From Bacteroidales bacterium (GTDB lineage Bacteria > Bacteroidota > Bacteroidia > Bacteroidales > Prolixibacteraceae), in NCBI GenBank assembly GCA_012729335.1, contig JAAYDJ010000007.1, forward strand, positions 248,001-312,000: a stretch of 64,000 nucleotides of DNA, in the 5' to 3' direction. The notes below the pieces were generated by a model. That model had not been told where the DNA came from. It saw nothing but the letters and a program-made list of their open reading frames with translations, and did not search any database. Positions 18,720-27,064 of this stretch are shown piece by piece (position 1 is the stretch's first letter; each line of letters opens with the position of its first letter). A program made the translations under genes and the position numbers.

Positions 18720-18769
18720 CATGTTCGGGCAGCTTCTTGTTCCGGCAGCTCCCATGTTCCGGCAGCCGC
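18720..18769 (+). repeat. Three imperfect 16-17-nt tandem copies after the SPFH gene
   Basis: Copies of the form CATGTTCCGGCAGCTCC, with small changes (CATGTTCGGGCAGCTTC, TTGTTCCGGCAGCTCC, CATGTTCCGGCAGCCGC). The array begins 14 nt after the SPFH stop codon and lies in a 213-nt gap with no gene. Confidence 0.6.
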
Positions 18770-18919
18770 TGGATTTGGCAGAGCGGTTCCCCATCGGTTT
18801 GGAATGTTATAAAATGAGCGATTTCAGGGGCTGGCCTGATCGTAAAAATATTTGCAAGAATGCTTCCTGTGTAACATAGAATTGTCCATGCCAGTTGATA
18901 TGGTTAAAATAGAAATGTG

Positions 18920-19483
18920 ATGACTACAAATAAGATCTTGTTCAGAGAGGAGCAGAAGTTCAGGGTATGGTGGCTGTGGCTGATCCTGGTGGGGGCTTCT
19001 GCCGTGTCGGCAGGACCCCTGTGGTATGGGGTGTGGTCGCAGCTGACCACCGGTGTGCCCTGGGGCGATGAACCCACTGGTGACACCGCCCTGGTGGTGA
19101 CTACGCTTCTGGTCACCCTGCTGATGGGCGGACTCATCCTGCTGTTCGTGTTGGCGCGCCTGGAAACGGAGATTACCACCGCAGATATCGCCTTCCGGTT
19201 TTCACCTTTTGTGCGGAAATGGAGAAGGATACCCCGCGAAATGATCGCACGCTTTGAGGCCGGAAGGTACAATCCCATTATGGATTATGGTGGCTGGGGG
19301 GTCAGACAGAGCCTTGGAAAAAAGGGCAAGGCCTATAATGTCTCAGGTAACCTGGGACTAACCCTCTATCTGGTGGATGGCAAAAAGCTGCTGATCGGAA
19401 CCAGGCGGTTGCAGGCCATCTCCTATGCCATGGATAATATGATGAAAGGGATGCCCCGTTCTGAGGAGAAGAGGGTGTCGTAA
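18920..19483 (+). CDS. Membrane protein with two spans and a PH-like C-terminal part
   Basis: 187 residues. Two hydrophobic segments (about 17-37 and 55-80; WWLWLILVGASAVSAGPLWY and VVTTLLVTLLMGGLILLFVL) are followed by a soluble part: TTADIAFRFSPFVRKWRRIP, the turn MDYGGWGVRQ and LTLYLVDGKKLLIGTRR. This order resembles bacterial PH-domain proteins. I do not recognise a named family with certainty. The start is taken at the ATG at 18920 (a GTG precedes it directly). It ends 7 nt before the Arc-like gene, so they share a transcript. Confidence 0.65.
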   Translation: MTTNKILFREEQKFRVWWLWLILVGASAVSAGPLWYGVWSQLTTGVPWGDEPTGDTALVVTTLLVTLLMGGLILLFVLARLETEITTADIAFRFSPFVRKWRRIPREMIARFEAGRYNPIMDYGGWGVRQSLGKKGKAYNVSGNLGLTLYLVDGKKLLIGTRRLQAISYAMDNMMKGMPRSEEKRVS

Positions 19484-19490
19484 GAAAAAG

Positions 19491-19679
19491 ATGGCCATGA
19501 CCAAGAAGAAGACCTTTGCCCTGAGGATCGACAGCGACATGATGGAGGCCGTCGAGCGATGGGCTGCCGATGAATTCCGCAGCACCAACGGTCAGTTGGA
19601 ATGGATCATATTTAAAGCCCTGAAAGATGCCAAACGTGTTAAGAAAGGAACCGATGCACCCCGTCAGGAAGAAAAATGA
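19491..19679 (+). CDS. Arc-like ribbon-helix-helix DNA-binding protein
   Basis: 62 residues with an N-terminal beta strand KKTFALRIDSDM, then two helices (MEAVERWAADEF and STNGQLEWIIFKALKDAKR). This is the ribbon-helix-helix fold; the strand pair inserts into the DNA major groove in dimers. Bacteroidota carry close relatives annotated as Arc-family. It follows the two-span membrane protein by 7 nt. It probably regulates this small operon, but its operator is not identified. Confidence 0.82.
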   Translation: MAMTKKKTFALRIDSDMMEAVERWAADEFRSTNGQLEWIIFKALKDAKRVKKGTDAPRQEEK

Positions 19680-19952
19680 GCGGTTTGTGCTGTTGGGGGC
19701 TGATTTGCAGATGACTTCAGCCGGACCGCTGATCACCCTTATCCTGGTGCGGCTTGCCCTGCCCGGGCTCTTTGCCGACCTTAGTTTTTCCTGGAAAGGA
19801 GGGATGGCCGCCGGATTCTGAACAGGGGACCCTTCCCGGCAGGCAGGTGCCTGGTTCATACCGGGCGGTTGCGGGTTTCGGTCAGGGGCGGTAGATATCG
19901 TGTCCGGTTCATTGCCGGTTTGCCTGTAATCTCACTCATTTTAATGATAAAT

Positions 19953-20165
19953 ATGCAACCAATGAAGTTCCAGTGTCCCAAGTGCGGGGGCAAAAAAGCG
20001 GAAGTAGACCACATCCGCACGACCGGTGCGGGTTTCACCCGGTTATTCAACATTCAGAACCGGCGTTTCCAGGCCGTCATTTGCACCCAGTGTGGTTATA
20101 CCGAGCTTTGGCGCGATGGTAAAACCTCGGGTGCCAGCAATGTCCTTGACTTCATTACCGGATAA
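19953..20165 (+). CDS. Zinc-ribbon nucleic-acid-binding protein (DUF2082-like)
   Basis: 70 residues with two C-x2-C knuckles (CPKC and CTQC) separated by about 33 residues, and the phrases HIRTTGAGFTRLFNIQNRRF and YTELW...LDFITG, typical of the small DUF2082 zinc-ribbon family. Start is either the ATG at 19953 or the one at 19962 (MKFQCPKCGG); both give the same domain. The 273 nt before it hold no gene that I can support. Function unknown; zinc binding is predicted from the cysteines. Confidence 0.8.
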   Translation: MQPMKFQCPKCGGKKAEVDHIRTTGAGFTRLFNIQNRRFQAVICTQCGYTELWRDGKTSGASNVLDFITG

Positions 20166-20261
20166 GTGGCGTGTATCCCGGCGGTTTCCTTTTGTGGTCA
20201 GGGCTAGGATGCCGAAGGCGTGGGGACGGTTTTTGTCAGAGGTTGTTGCGGATGATTCGGG

Positions 20262-21308
20262 TCAGCAGAGGGTAATGAGGTGGTCACCCGGGGGGGTTAT
20301 TTCCCCGATGGGGGTGGTTTGAAGGCCATGGCGGGCCAGGCAGAGGGCCACAGTGTGGCTGTCTGAGGGTTCCACTGCCACCAGGAGTCCGCCGTTGGTC
20401 TGCGGATCGCAGAGCAGCAGCCGGCGGGGATCGTCGGGGGCCATGCCTACCCGATGTCCGTAACTCGACCAGTTCCGGTGGGTGCCTCCGGGGATGCATC
20501 CCATGGCGATATAGGCTTCCACGGTGGCAAAACGGGGAATGGCGTCGTAGCAGAGGGAGGCCGACAGACGGCTGCCCTGACACATCTCCGACAGGTGCCC
20601 CAGGAGGCCGAAGCCGGTGACGTCGGTCATCGCCTTTACTCCGGGAAGCGAAGCGAGTTCAAGCCCCACACTGTTAAGGGTGGTCATGGAACGCACCGCC
20701 TCCTCTTCATCGTCCTGACGCAACACTCCCTGTTTCCGGGCGGTGGTCAGAATGCCCACACCCAGGGGTTTGGTCAGGAACAGCTGGCACCCCTCCAGGG
20801 CGGTGTCGTTTCTTTTGAGGTGGGCGACGGGCACCTGGCCGGTCACTGCCAGTCCAAAGATGGGTTCCGGGGAGTCGATGCTATGGCCCCCGGCCAGCAG
20901 GATACCGGCCTGATGGCAGGTGTGACGCCCTCCTTCCACCACGCGTGCCGCCACTTCCGCCCCGATTTTGGCAACGGGCCACCCCAGGATGGCTACCGCA
21001 AGCAACGGCTTGCCCCCCATGGCATACACATCACTGATGGCATTGGCCGCGGCAATCCTTCCGAAGGTAAAGGGATCGTCGACAATGGGCATGAAAAAAT
21101 CGGTGGTGCTGATCAGGGCGGTCCCATCCCCCAGGTCATAGACCGCAGCATCATCGCGGCTCTCGTTGCCCACCAGGAGGCGTGGATCGGCGGGAACAGG
21201 TGCCTCACTCTTCAGAATCGTCTCCAGTATGGCCGGCGAAATCTTGCATCCGCAGCCGGCGCCATGGCTGTAACTGGTCAGCTTAATGGGTTCTTCTTCT
21301 TTCTTCAT
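20262..21308 (-). CDS. selD: Selenide, water dikinase
   Basis: Makes selenophosphate from selenide and ATP. The 348-residue protein is close to E. coli SelD throughout: [11 protein letters not shown] carries the catalytic Cys19 and Lys22 (cysteine, not selenocysteine), followed by [40 protein letters not shown] and [20 protein letters not shown]. The start codon lies inside the end of mnmH (26-nt overlap), so translation is probably coupled. The start [15 protein letters not shown] is chosen to match E. coli; upstream codons read through mnmH in another frame. Confidence 0.96.
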   Translation of the reverse strand: MKKEEEPIKLTSYSHGAGCGCKISPAILETILKSEAPVPADPRLLVGNESRDDAAVYDLGDGTALISTTDFFMPIVDDPFTFGRIAAANAISDVYAMGGKPLLAVAILGWPVAKIGAEVAARVVEGGRHTCHQAGILLAGGHSIDSPEPIFGLAVTGQVPVAHLKRNDTALEGCQLFLTKPLGVGILTTARKQGVLRQDDEEEAVRSMTTLNSVGLELASLPGVKAMTDVTGFGLLGHLSEMCQGSRLSASLCYDAIPRFATVEAYIAMGCIPGGTHRNWSSYGHRVGMAPDDPRRLLLCDPQTNGGLLVAVEPSDSHTVALCLARHGLQTTPIGEITPPGDHLITLC

Positions 21309-22314
21309 ATTCCAGAATAATGGTGGCATTCTTCTCCGGATCCACCGTTTCCGCTTGAATTTCGGTGATTTCCCCGCGGGTGTGGAGTTGCAGAGCTCTT
21401 GTATAGCTTTTGTCGTAATAGGCCAAGAGGATCAGGGCGGCTTCGCGGAAGTGCCCTGCGGCGATAAAACCAAGGGCTTTAATGCTGTTTTCGCCTCCCA
21501 GGCGGCGGGCAATCCTGCGGGTGGCTTCCTCCAGCAGTGCCGTGCCAAATCCGGTGTATTCCCCTACCAGACCGCCGGCACGCACCTCCCTGGGAATCCT
21601 GATAAACAAGGTCGGGCTTTTCTGCATGTGTTGCCACAGGCCCACGGGCAGGTTTACCCCGCCGATGTTATGGCTTTCATCTTCAAGCCATACCGGTTGT
21701 GCAGGATTTAGTTTCCGGAAAGCCTCGTACAGGTTATTTTCGAATTGTTCAGTGGTGGGCTGGGAGTCGCAGCCGATGGCTCCGAAAGAGGAGCCTTTGT
21801 GGCAGGCAAGGCCTTCCAGGTCGACCGTTTGTACCCCCCTTGACGCCAGAATCCGGAGGATTTCCGTTTTGCCACTGCCTGTGAAACCGCCGAGGACCCG
21901 CAGTTCCGGGGGGTGCTCAAAATAACGGAGCAGCAGGTGGCGGTATGCTTTATAGCCTCCTGTGACCACGGTGACCTCCCGGAAGCCGTTTGTGGCCAGG
22001 TGGCGGGCGAAGGAGCGGCTTCGCAGTCCGCCCCGCCAGCAGTGCACGGCCACCGCTCCCCCGGGGGCCACCCTGCAGGCTTCCTCCAAAAACCAGCCCA
22101 GCTTCGGCTCCACCAACACCAGACCTGTCTCCATCGCCTTCTCCGGCGATACCCGGCTATAAAGCGTGCCCACGCGGGCCCGCTCCTCATCGGTGAACAA
22201 CGGTATGTTCACCGCCCCGGGAATATGCCCCTGCAGGTATTCCCCGGGTGAGCGGACATCAATCAGCGGACCGCCACCCGATAGCACCTCCTCCATGCCC
22301 GATTCCTGAAACAT
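21283..22314 (-). CDS. mnmH: tRNA 2-selenouridine synthase
   Basis: Uses selenophosphate from SelD to change 2-thiouridine to 2-selenouridine at the wobble position of certain tRNAs. The 343-residue protein has an N-terminal rhodanese domain ([10 protein letters not shown] at 17-26, catalytic Cys92 in [10 protein letters not shown]) and a C-terminal P-loop domain (GGFTGSGKT, 142-150). It is first in a two-gene unit with selD, the usual partner. No selA, selB or tRNA-Sec is in the window, so selenoprotein synthesis is not shown. Start may be at 22314 or at Met7 (22296), see the promoter entry. Confidence 0.95.
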   Translation of the reverse strand: MFQESGMEEVLSGGGPLIDVRSPGEYLQGHIPGAVNIPLFTDEERARVGTLYSRVSPEKAMETGLVLVEPKLGWFLEEACRVAPGGAVAVHCWRGGLRSRSFARHLATNGFREVTVVTGGYKAYRHLLLRYFEHPPELRVLGGFTGSGKTEILRILASRGVQTVDLEGLACHKGSSFGAIGCDSQPTTEQFENNLYEAFRKLNPAQPVWLEDESHNIGGVNLPVGLWQHMQKSPTLFIRIPREVRAGGLVGEYTGFGTALLEEATRRIARRLGGENSIKALGFIAAGHFREAALILLAYYDKSYTRALQLHTRGEITEIQAETVDPEKNATIILEYEERRRTH

Positions 22315-22319
22315 GGTGC

Positions 22320-22327
22320 CAAAATTA
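22320..22327 (-). promoter_or_regulatory. Candidate -7 box very close to the mnmH start
   Basis: On the minus strand TAATTTTG matches TAnnTTTG and ends 5 nt before the ATG at 22314. The transcript would begin at or within the first codon, so either the mRNA is leaderless or translation starts at Met7 (22296). Confidence 0.35.
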
Positions 22328-22444
22328 ACGATTTCAGGCCCCGGTTTATTAAAACTTTAAATTTTCAGGATTTGGATTTCAAAACGAAAGGCAGCATGCC
22401 TGTTATGTGGTAAATTAGAGCGCTCAAATCCAAAAACTGTACAA

Positions 22445-24109
22445 ATGCAAAAAGTAATAAGTCCGCTGCAAAAAGTAAGAGCCGCCTACATGCCGAAACT
22501 GCCTGCCTCCCTTCAGGGTGAGGTGGTGCTCAGGGAGGGTGCCGCGACGGCCTCCGTTGATGACCAGGAAGAGATCAGCCGGCTTTTCCCGCACACCTAT
22601 GGGATGCCCTTGATCACGTTTGAGACCGGAAATGCTTCCGGTGCCCGGCAGCCCCTGAATGCGGGGGTGATCCTATCTGGCGGGCAGGCCCCCGGCGGGC
22701 ACAACGTGATCGCCGGAATCTTTGACGGACTGAAAAAGTGGCACCCTGAAAGCCGCCTCTATGGTTTCCTGGGAGGCCCCGGCGGATTGGTGGACCACAA
22801 CTACATGGAAATCACCGCCGAAATGCTCGATGCCTACCGGAATACCGGAGGATTTGACATCATCGGTTCGGGGAGGACCAAACTGGAGGAGACCGCCCAA
22901 TTTGACAAAGGCCTGGAAATATTGAAAAAACTTCAGATACAGGCCCTGGTGATCATCGGTGGCGATGACAGCAATACCAATGCCTGCGTACTGGCTGAAT
23001 ATTATAAGGCCCAGGAAGCGGGTGTACAGGTGATTGGCTGCCCCAAGACCATCGACGGGGACCTGAAGAACGAGATGATTGAGACTTCCTTCGGTTTTGA
23101 CACGGCCACCAAGGTGTATGCCGAGCTGATCGGCAACATTTCGCGCGATGCCAATTCGGCCAAGAAATACTGGCATTTCATCAAGCTGATGGGTCGCTCG
23201 GCTTCACACATCGGCCTGGAATGCGCGCTGAAAACCCAACCCAATATCTGCCTGGTATCGGAGGAGGTGGAGCAGAAGAAACAGACGCTTCATGACATCG
23301 TAGAATACATTGCCGGCGTGGTGGCCGCCAGGGCAGCCGGAGGGGAGAACTTTGGCGTGGCGCTGATTCCCGAGGGACTGATTGAGTTCATTCCTGAGAT
23401 GAAAATCCTGATTACGGAACTCAACGACCTGCTGGCCGAAGGGTCGGCCTTTGAGCAGGAGTTCCGGGCCATTGCCGACGATGCCGCCCGCCGTCAGCTG
23501 GTGGCCGGCCGCCTTACCCCTGAGTCGGCCAGTTTATTCACCTCTCTGCCGGCTGGGATCGCTAACCAGCTGACCCTTGACCGCGATCCGCACGGCAATG
23601 TTCAGGTCTCCCTGATTCAAACCGAGAGCCTTCTGGGTGAAATGGTGAAAGCCCGCCTGAAAGCGATGAAGAAAGCCGGTACGTTCAAGGGGAAATTCAG
23701 TACCCAGTATCATTTCTTTGGCTATGAGGGCAGATGTGCGGCTCCTTCCAATTTTGATGCCGACTATTGTTATTCCCTGGGGTATACCGCATCTGTGCTG
23801 ATCGGCGCCGGAAAAACCGGTTATATGGCTTCGGTACGGAATCTTACAAAGCCTGCTGAACAGTGGATAGCCGGAGGAGTCCCCGTGACCATGATGATGA
23901 ATATGGAAAAGAGGCATGGCCATATGAAGCCCGTGATCCAGAAGGCGCTGGTTGATCTGAACGGAGCCCCTTTCCGCTATTTTACAGAACACCGCGACCT
24001 CTGGGGCAGGGAAACCGCTTTTGTTTATCCGGGTCCCATCCAGTATTTTGGCCCGTCGGAAGTGTGCGACCAGCCCACCATGACCCTGCAACTGGAGCAC
24101 CTATCCTGA
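22445..24109 (+). CDS. pfp: Diphosphate-fructose-6-phosphate 1-phosphotransferase
   Basis: PPi-dependent phosphofructokinase, giving reversible formation of fructose 1,6-bisphosphate in glycolysis and gluconeogenesis. The 554-residue length fits the long PFP clade. The [15 protein letters not shown] (78-92) nucleotide/phosphate loop and GGDDSNT (172-178) are present; Asp in the second position after GG (GGDD rather than GGDG) is the mark of PPi use instead of ATP. The catalytic region PKTIDGDL (200-207) is intact. Followed by a strong terminator; alone in its transcript. Saves ATP, as is common in anaerobes. Confidence 0.95.
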   Translation: MQKVISPLQKVRAAYMPKLPASLQGEVVLREGAATASVDDQEEISRLFPHTYGMPLITFETGNASGARQPLNAGVILSGGQAPGGHNVIAGIFDGLKKWHPESRLYGFLGGPGGLVDHNYMEITAEMLDAYRNTGGFDIIGSGRTKLEETAQFDKGLEILKKLQIQALVIIGGDDSNTNACVLAEYYKAQEAGVQVIGCPKTIDGDLKNEMIETSFGFDTATKVYAELIGNISRDANSAKKYWHFIKLMGRSASHIGLECALKTQPNICLVSEEVEQKKQTLHDIVEYIAGVVAARAAGGENFGVALIPEGLIEFIPEMKILITELNDLLAEGSAFEQEFRAIADDAARRQLVAGRLTPESASLFTSLPAGIANQLTLDRDPHGNVQVSLIQTESLLGEMVKARLKAMKKAGTFKGKFSTQYHFFGYEGRCAAPSNFDADYCYSLGYTASVLIGAGKTGYMASVRNLTKPAEQWIAGGVPVTMMMNMEKRHGHMKPVIQKALVDLNGAPFRYFTEHRDLWGRETAFVYPGPIQYFGPSEVCDQPTMTLQLEHLS

Positions 24110-24210
24110 AAGGTTTCCATTCTGCACCTTTGACGTTTCCGGGTGATGCGGTTCCTTTCGGGGGGCCCCGTCGCAGAAGCGATCAGGTCTGTGCAGATCC
24201 CCATAAATAT

Positions 24211-24246
24211 GAGAGCCCCGGCCAATTCGCCGGGGCTCTCATTTTC
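24211..24246 (+). terminator. Rho-independent terminator after pfp
   Basis: Perfect 12-bp stem GAGAGCCCCGGC/GCCGGGGCTCTC with loop CAATTC, then ATTTTC. It lies about 100 nt after the pfp stop and 55 nt from the end of the convergent secreted-protein gene, which it may also serve. Confidence 0.85.
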
Positions 24247-24300
24247 AGGACTGCCGGAATTTCAGCTGCCTGACTGGTATCACTGGTGTAGACCGGGTGA

Positions 24301-24945
24301 TCAGAATCTTGCCGTGATCTGAATGGCGGGTGATGCATGGTAATAGCGGTCGGGAAGCATGGCCAGCCTGAATCCGCGCGGTCCGGCGGTAAAGTAGGCG
24401 TTCCCAAGCCTGTAATACAGGTGCCCTCCAATCCTCACCCTTATGGCGTCGTAGGGCAGTGCGCTGAACCAGATATCCCAGGGCTCTTCCACCCACACAT
24501 ATCCGAGGCCCTTGTGATACCTGTAAAAGAATCCATCGCTGTACCAGAAGGGATCCTGACCGGCCCATATGCGCACCGGTGGTACCGCGAATCTCTTGAT
24601 GACATGACCGTACTTCGGGTGGTATTTGTAATGCTTGTTTCCGTAAAAGGCCTTGGGCACATGGTGCTTGCGGTAGTAAGGCGTGTAACCCTGGTGGTGG
24701 TGGCGGATGGCCTCACGTTGAGAATGGTGGCTGAAGCTCTCCTTTTGCATTTCGACCCTGTCGGGACGGTTTCTCTCCAGGGCACCGGCGCCGCGGATTT
24801 CCCGCCGTTCCTGTGCCGCGATCTCCTGCCGGTTGTTTTTTTCGTGGTTGCCGTTCTTATTTCCACGTGCCGGCTGTCCGGCGGCTCCTGTCACTGCGGC
24901 CATCACCAGGATGGCGGTCATCAGTGTGAATTTTCCTGTTTTCAT
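24301..24945 (-). CDS. Exported basic protein, DUF6515-like
   Basis: 214 residues with a signal peptide (MKTGKFTLMTAILVMAAVTG, cleavage probably after AGQ). A charged middle region rich in Arg, Glu, His and Asn is followed by a Tyr/His/Lys-rich part (YYRKHHVPKAFYGNKHYKYH). The C-terminal module IRVRIGGHLYYRLGNAYF resembles the 'VRIGGxxYYxxxGxYF' unit of DUF6515-type exported proteins. Function unknown; it probably lies in the periplasm or on the surface. It has its own short gene space with the pfp terminator downstream. Confidence 0.6.
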   Translation of the reverse strand: MKTGKFTLMTAILVMAAVTGAAGQPARGNKNGNHEKNNRQEIAAQERREIRGAGALERNRPDRVEMQKESFSHHSQREAIRHHHQGYTPYYRKHHVPKAFYGNKHYKYHPKYGHVIKRFAVPPVRIWAGQDPFWYSDGFFYRYHKGLGYVWVEEPWDIWFSALPYDAIRVRIGGHLYYRLGNAYFTAGPRGFRLAMLPDRYYHASPAIQITARF

Positions 24946-24998
24946 GATCCTGCGTTTTTAATGGTTATCACCACGTCGACCGGTCTCTGAAAACATAA

Positions 24999-25748
24999 TT
25001 ACAAACGGCATGCCAGACGGATCATCTCCCTGAGGCTGGCGTAGGTGTTTGCCAGTATAAGCCCTGACTCTGAGGGTTGTAGCCACCGCACCTCCTCGAT
25101 TTCTTCTCCGGTCCCGGGTCGCGTAGGCTCCCTGCCGGAAGCCTCCATCACAAACCAGTGGGTCTCCTTAAGGATCCACTGGCGGGGTTTCCCGGGATAA
25201 TCGGAGAGATAAAGATGAAAGGTGGAGGGGAGGGCGGGACCTGCTTTCAGTCGGGTCAGTCCGGTTTCCTCGGAGACTTCCCGCAGGGCCGCCTGCAGGG
25301 GGGTCTCCCCACGGTCGATTTTTCCCTTGGGAAGATCCCATCTGCCTTTTCGGAAAATAAACAGAAATCCCCGGGGGCTGTGCACCAACCCCCCGGCGGC
25401 GGGCATAAGCCGGAACATCCCGGTGAACCATTTCCAAAGCCGGGGCAGATTGCCGCACAAGACCAGCGGGTCAGGAATGTCTCCCTGTACGCCATCCTCC
25501 TCTTCCCGGAACCTGGTCACCATTTCTTCCATCTTTTCCCGGGAGGTCACCTCCATTACTTTATTTCCAAGGTTTGCCGCCTCCATCTTTCCGGGGTAAA
25601 CACTCCCCTCCGTATGGTTACCGGGTGCCACCTCCCCGCTTGTTTCAGCGGAAATGTTCCCCTCCATTCTTACCTTTTTGTCAAGAAAAGGCCGGTCGCA
25701 CCGATCGGCCAGAAGGAGCCTACGCTCATTGAGAAAAACTTCATACAT
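24999..25748 (-). CDS. NUDIX hydrolase with an extra N-terminal loop
   Basis: 249 residues. The NUDIX box starts at GKIDRGETPLQAALREVSEE and ends TGL, with the Glu residues for metal binding intact; WDLPKGK precedes it. The N-terminal part MYEVFLNERRLLLA matches the Bacteroidota NUDIX proteins next to pyrE, but about 40 residues rich in Gly, Glu and Asn (roughly 26-65) separate it from the following helix. The substrate is unknown; nucleotide or nucleoside diphosphate-X compounds are typical. Start at 25748 rather than the TTG nine nt upstream. It is divergent from pyrE with only 20 nt between the start codons. Confidence 0.85.
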   Translation of the reverse strand: MYEVFLNERRLLLADRCDRPFLDKKVRMEGNISAETSGEVAPGNHTEGSVYPGKMEAANLGNKVMEVTSREKMEEMVTRFREEEDGVQGDIPDPLVLCGNLPRLWKWFTGMFRLMPAAGGLVHSPRGFLFIFRKGRWDLPKGKIDRGETPLQAALREVSEETGLTRLKAGPALPSTFHLYLSDYPGKPRQWILKETHWFVMEASGREPTRPGTGEEIEEVRWLQPSESGLILANTYASLREMIRLACRL

Positions 25749-25751
25749 TTG
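25744..25751 (+). promoter_or_regulatory. Candidate pyrE -7 box overlapping the NUDIX start codon
   Basis: TACATTTG, an exact TAnnTTTG match, 17 nt before the pyrE ATG. It covers the start codon of the NUDIX gene on the other strand, so the two transcripts must begin within or across each other's leader. Confidence 0.45.
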
Positions 25752-25768
25752 TTGCAAACATTGATCTT

Positions 25769-26413
25769 ATGCCGAATTTTGACACGATGCAGGCCGCTGT
25801 AGCAGAGATGCTCCTGCAAATTAACACAATAAAAGTACAACCGTCAAATCCCTTTACGTGGGCCTCGGGCTGGAAAGCGCCCATTTACTGTGACAACAGG
25901 AAGATTCTTTCCTATCCCGAAGCGCGGACCTTTATCCGCGACAGTTTTGTGGAAGTGATCACTGAGAAATACCGTGGGGTGGAAGTGATTGCAGGGGTAG
26001 CCACGGGAGCCATTGCCCACGGTGCGCTGGTGGCTGAAATGCTGGGTCTTCCCTTCATTTATGTCCGTTCGGAACCCAAGAGCCATGGATTAGAGAATCT
26101 CATTGAAGGGGATTTGTTGCCCGGGCAGAAGGTGGTGGTGGTGGAAGACCTGGTATCCACGGGGGGGAGCAGTCTGAAGGCCGCAGCAGCCGTGCAGGCC
26201 AACGGGGGCGATGTGATGGGGATGGTGGCCATCTTTACCTATGAGTTCCCAAAAGCCAGGGAGAACTTCGCCCAGGCAGGAGTGGAGCTGACTACCCTGA
26301 GCCGTTACCAGGTGCTTATAGAGCGGGCGTTGGCCGCAGGGGAGATCACTCCCGGGCAGATGGAAAGCCTCATGCGCTGGCGCGAAGACCCGGCCAATTG
26401 GGGGAGATCTTAA
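25769..26413 (+). CDS. pyrE: Orotate phosphoribosyltransferase
   Basis: Adds PRPP to orotate to make OMP, the substrate of pyrF. The 214-residue protein has the PRPP-binding motif KVVVVEDLVSTGG (121-133), the YVRSEPKSHG loop (99-107) with the catalytic lysine region, and ASGWKAPIYCDNR (32-44). The size is usual. Start: ATG at 25769; Met7 is an alternative but the upstream segment PNFDT is plausible. Divergent NUDIX neighbour as in other Bacteroidota. The gap downstream holds a 43-nt tandem duplication. Confidence 0.95.
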   Translation: MPNFDTMQAAVAEMLLQINTIKVQPSNPFTWASGWKAPIYCDNRKILSYPEARTFIRDSFVEVITEKYRGVEVIAGVATGAIAHGALVAEMLGLPFIYVRSEPKSHGLENLIEGDLLPGQKVVVVEDLVSTGGSSLKAAAAVQANGGDVMGMVAIFTYEFPKARENFAQAGVELTTLSRYQVLIERALAAGEITPGQMESLMRWREDPANWGRS

Positions 26414-26480
26414 AATAACGGCCGTGAATACCCGGGCTGCCCCGGAGAGGAGGGCGCCTGGTCGAGGAATAACCGGACCG

Positions 26481-26566
26481 CCGATGCGGGGGAAGAACTC
26501 AGGATCATGAATACCCATCCCCCCCGATGCGGGGAAGGAACTCAGGATCATGAATACCCATCCCCC
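26481..26566 (+). repeat. 43-nt direct tandem duplication after pyrE
   Basis: Two copies (26481-26523 and 26524-26566) differ at only a few positions around the GGGG-GAAG run. Each contains GGATCATGAATACCCATC. A partial third copy (GTGAATACCCGGG) is near 26422. The array lies 68 nt after the pyrE stop and before the SRPBCC gene; no gene is otherwise visible in 26414-26614. Confidence 0.85.
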
Positions 26567-26614
26567 GGGATAAGCCTGGAGGATTCCTCTCTTCACCGGA
26601 TTAAAACTCAAGAT

Positions 26615-27064
26615 ATGTCTGTCAGCAAATATGTAAGCGAGATCAAGTACATTGATCATGGGATCGAGACGGTATTCCAAACCCTTTCCGATTTCCGGAA
26701 CTTGTCGCATTATATCAATGACGATATTCTGGCGGCAGTGACTGAAAAGATACCGCAGGTCACCATTTCGAATTTCGAATCGGATGCTGATTTCTGCCGT
26801 TTTGAGATCGGTGGAATGGGGAAGAGTGAAATCAGGATTGTGGAGCGTACCCCTTTTTCGACCATCAAGGTGACAGGAGGGGGAGGGCTTCCTCTGGAAC
26901 TCACTTTCTGGATTCAGCTGTTGCCGGTGGAACCCCTGCGGACCAAGATGAGGCTGACCCTGCATGCCAGCATGGGTATGATGGTGAAGATGCTGGCCGG
27001 CGATAAGCTGGAAAAGGGTCTTGATCAGCTTGCCGACTCGCTGGCGAGGCTTCCCTACCGTTAG
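26615..27064 (+). CDS. SRPBCC (START-like) family protein
   Basis: 149 residues. Pattern of the polyketide-cyclase/START-like fold: N-terminal strand KYVSEIKYIDHGIETVFQTL with helix, then alternating strands (SEIRIVERTPFSTIKVTG, LELTFWIQLLPVEP, TKMRLTLHASM) and a long C-terminal helix (MMVKMLAGDKLEKGLDQLAD). Binds a hydrophobic ligand in related proteins; ligand here unknown. Start at 26615 excludes an upstream in-frame stretch that runs through the tandem duplication. The stop overlaps the birA stop by 4 nt (tail to tail). Confidence 0.8.
   Translation: MSVSKYVSEIKYIDHGIETVFQTLSDFRNLSHYINDDILAAVTEKIPQVTISNFESDADFCRFEIGGMGKSEIRIVERTPFSTIKVTGGGGLPLELTFWIQLLPVEPLRTKMRLTLHASMGMMVKMLAGDKLEKGLDQLADSLARLPYR

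Noticed and set aside
19627-19821. A 64-codon frame after the Arc-like gene
   Set aside because: Overlaps the Arc-like gene in another frame; no ribosome site or family pattern. The hydrophobic stretch is short and isolated.
22300-22444. A promoter for pfp with TAAATTAG
   Set aside because: Two mismatches to TAnnTTTG in the most conserved bases and no -33 element at a suitable distance.
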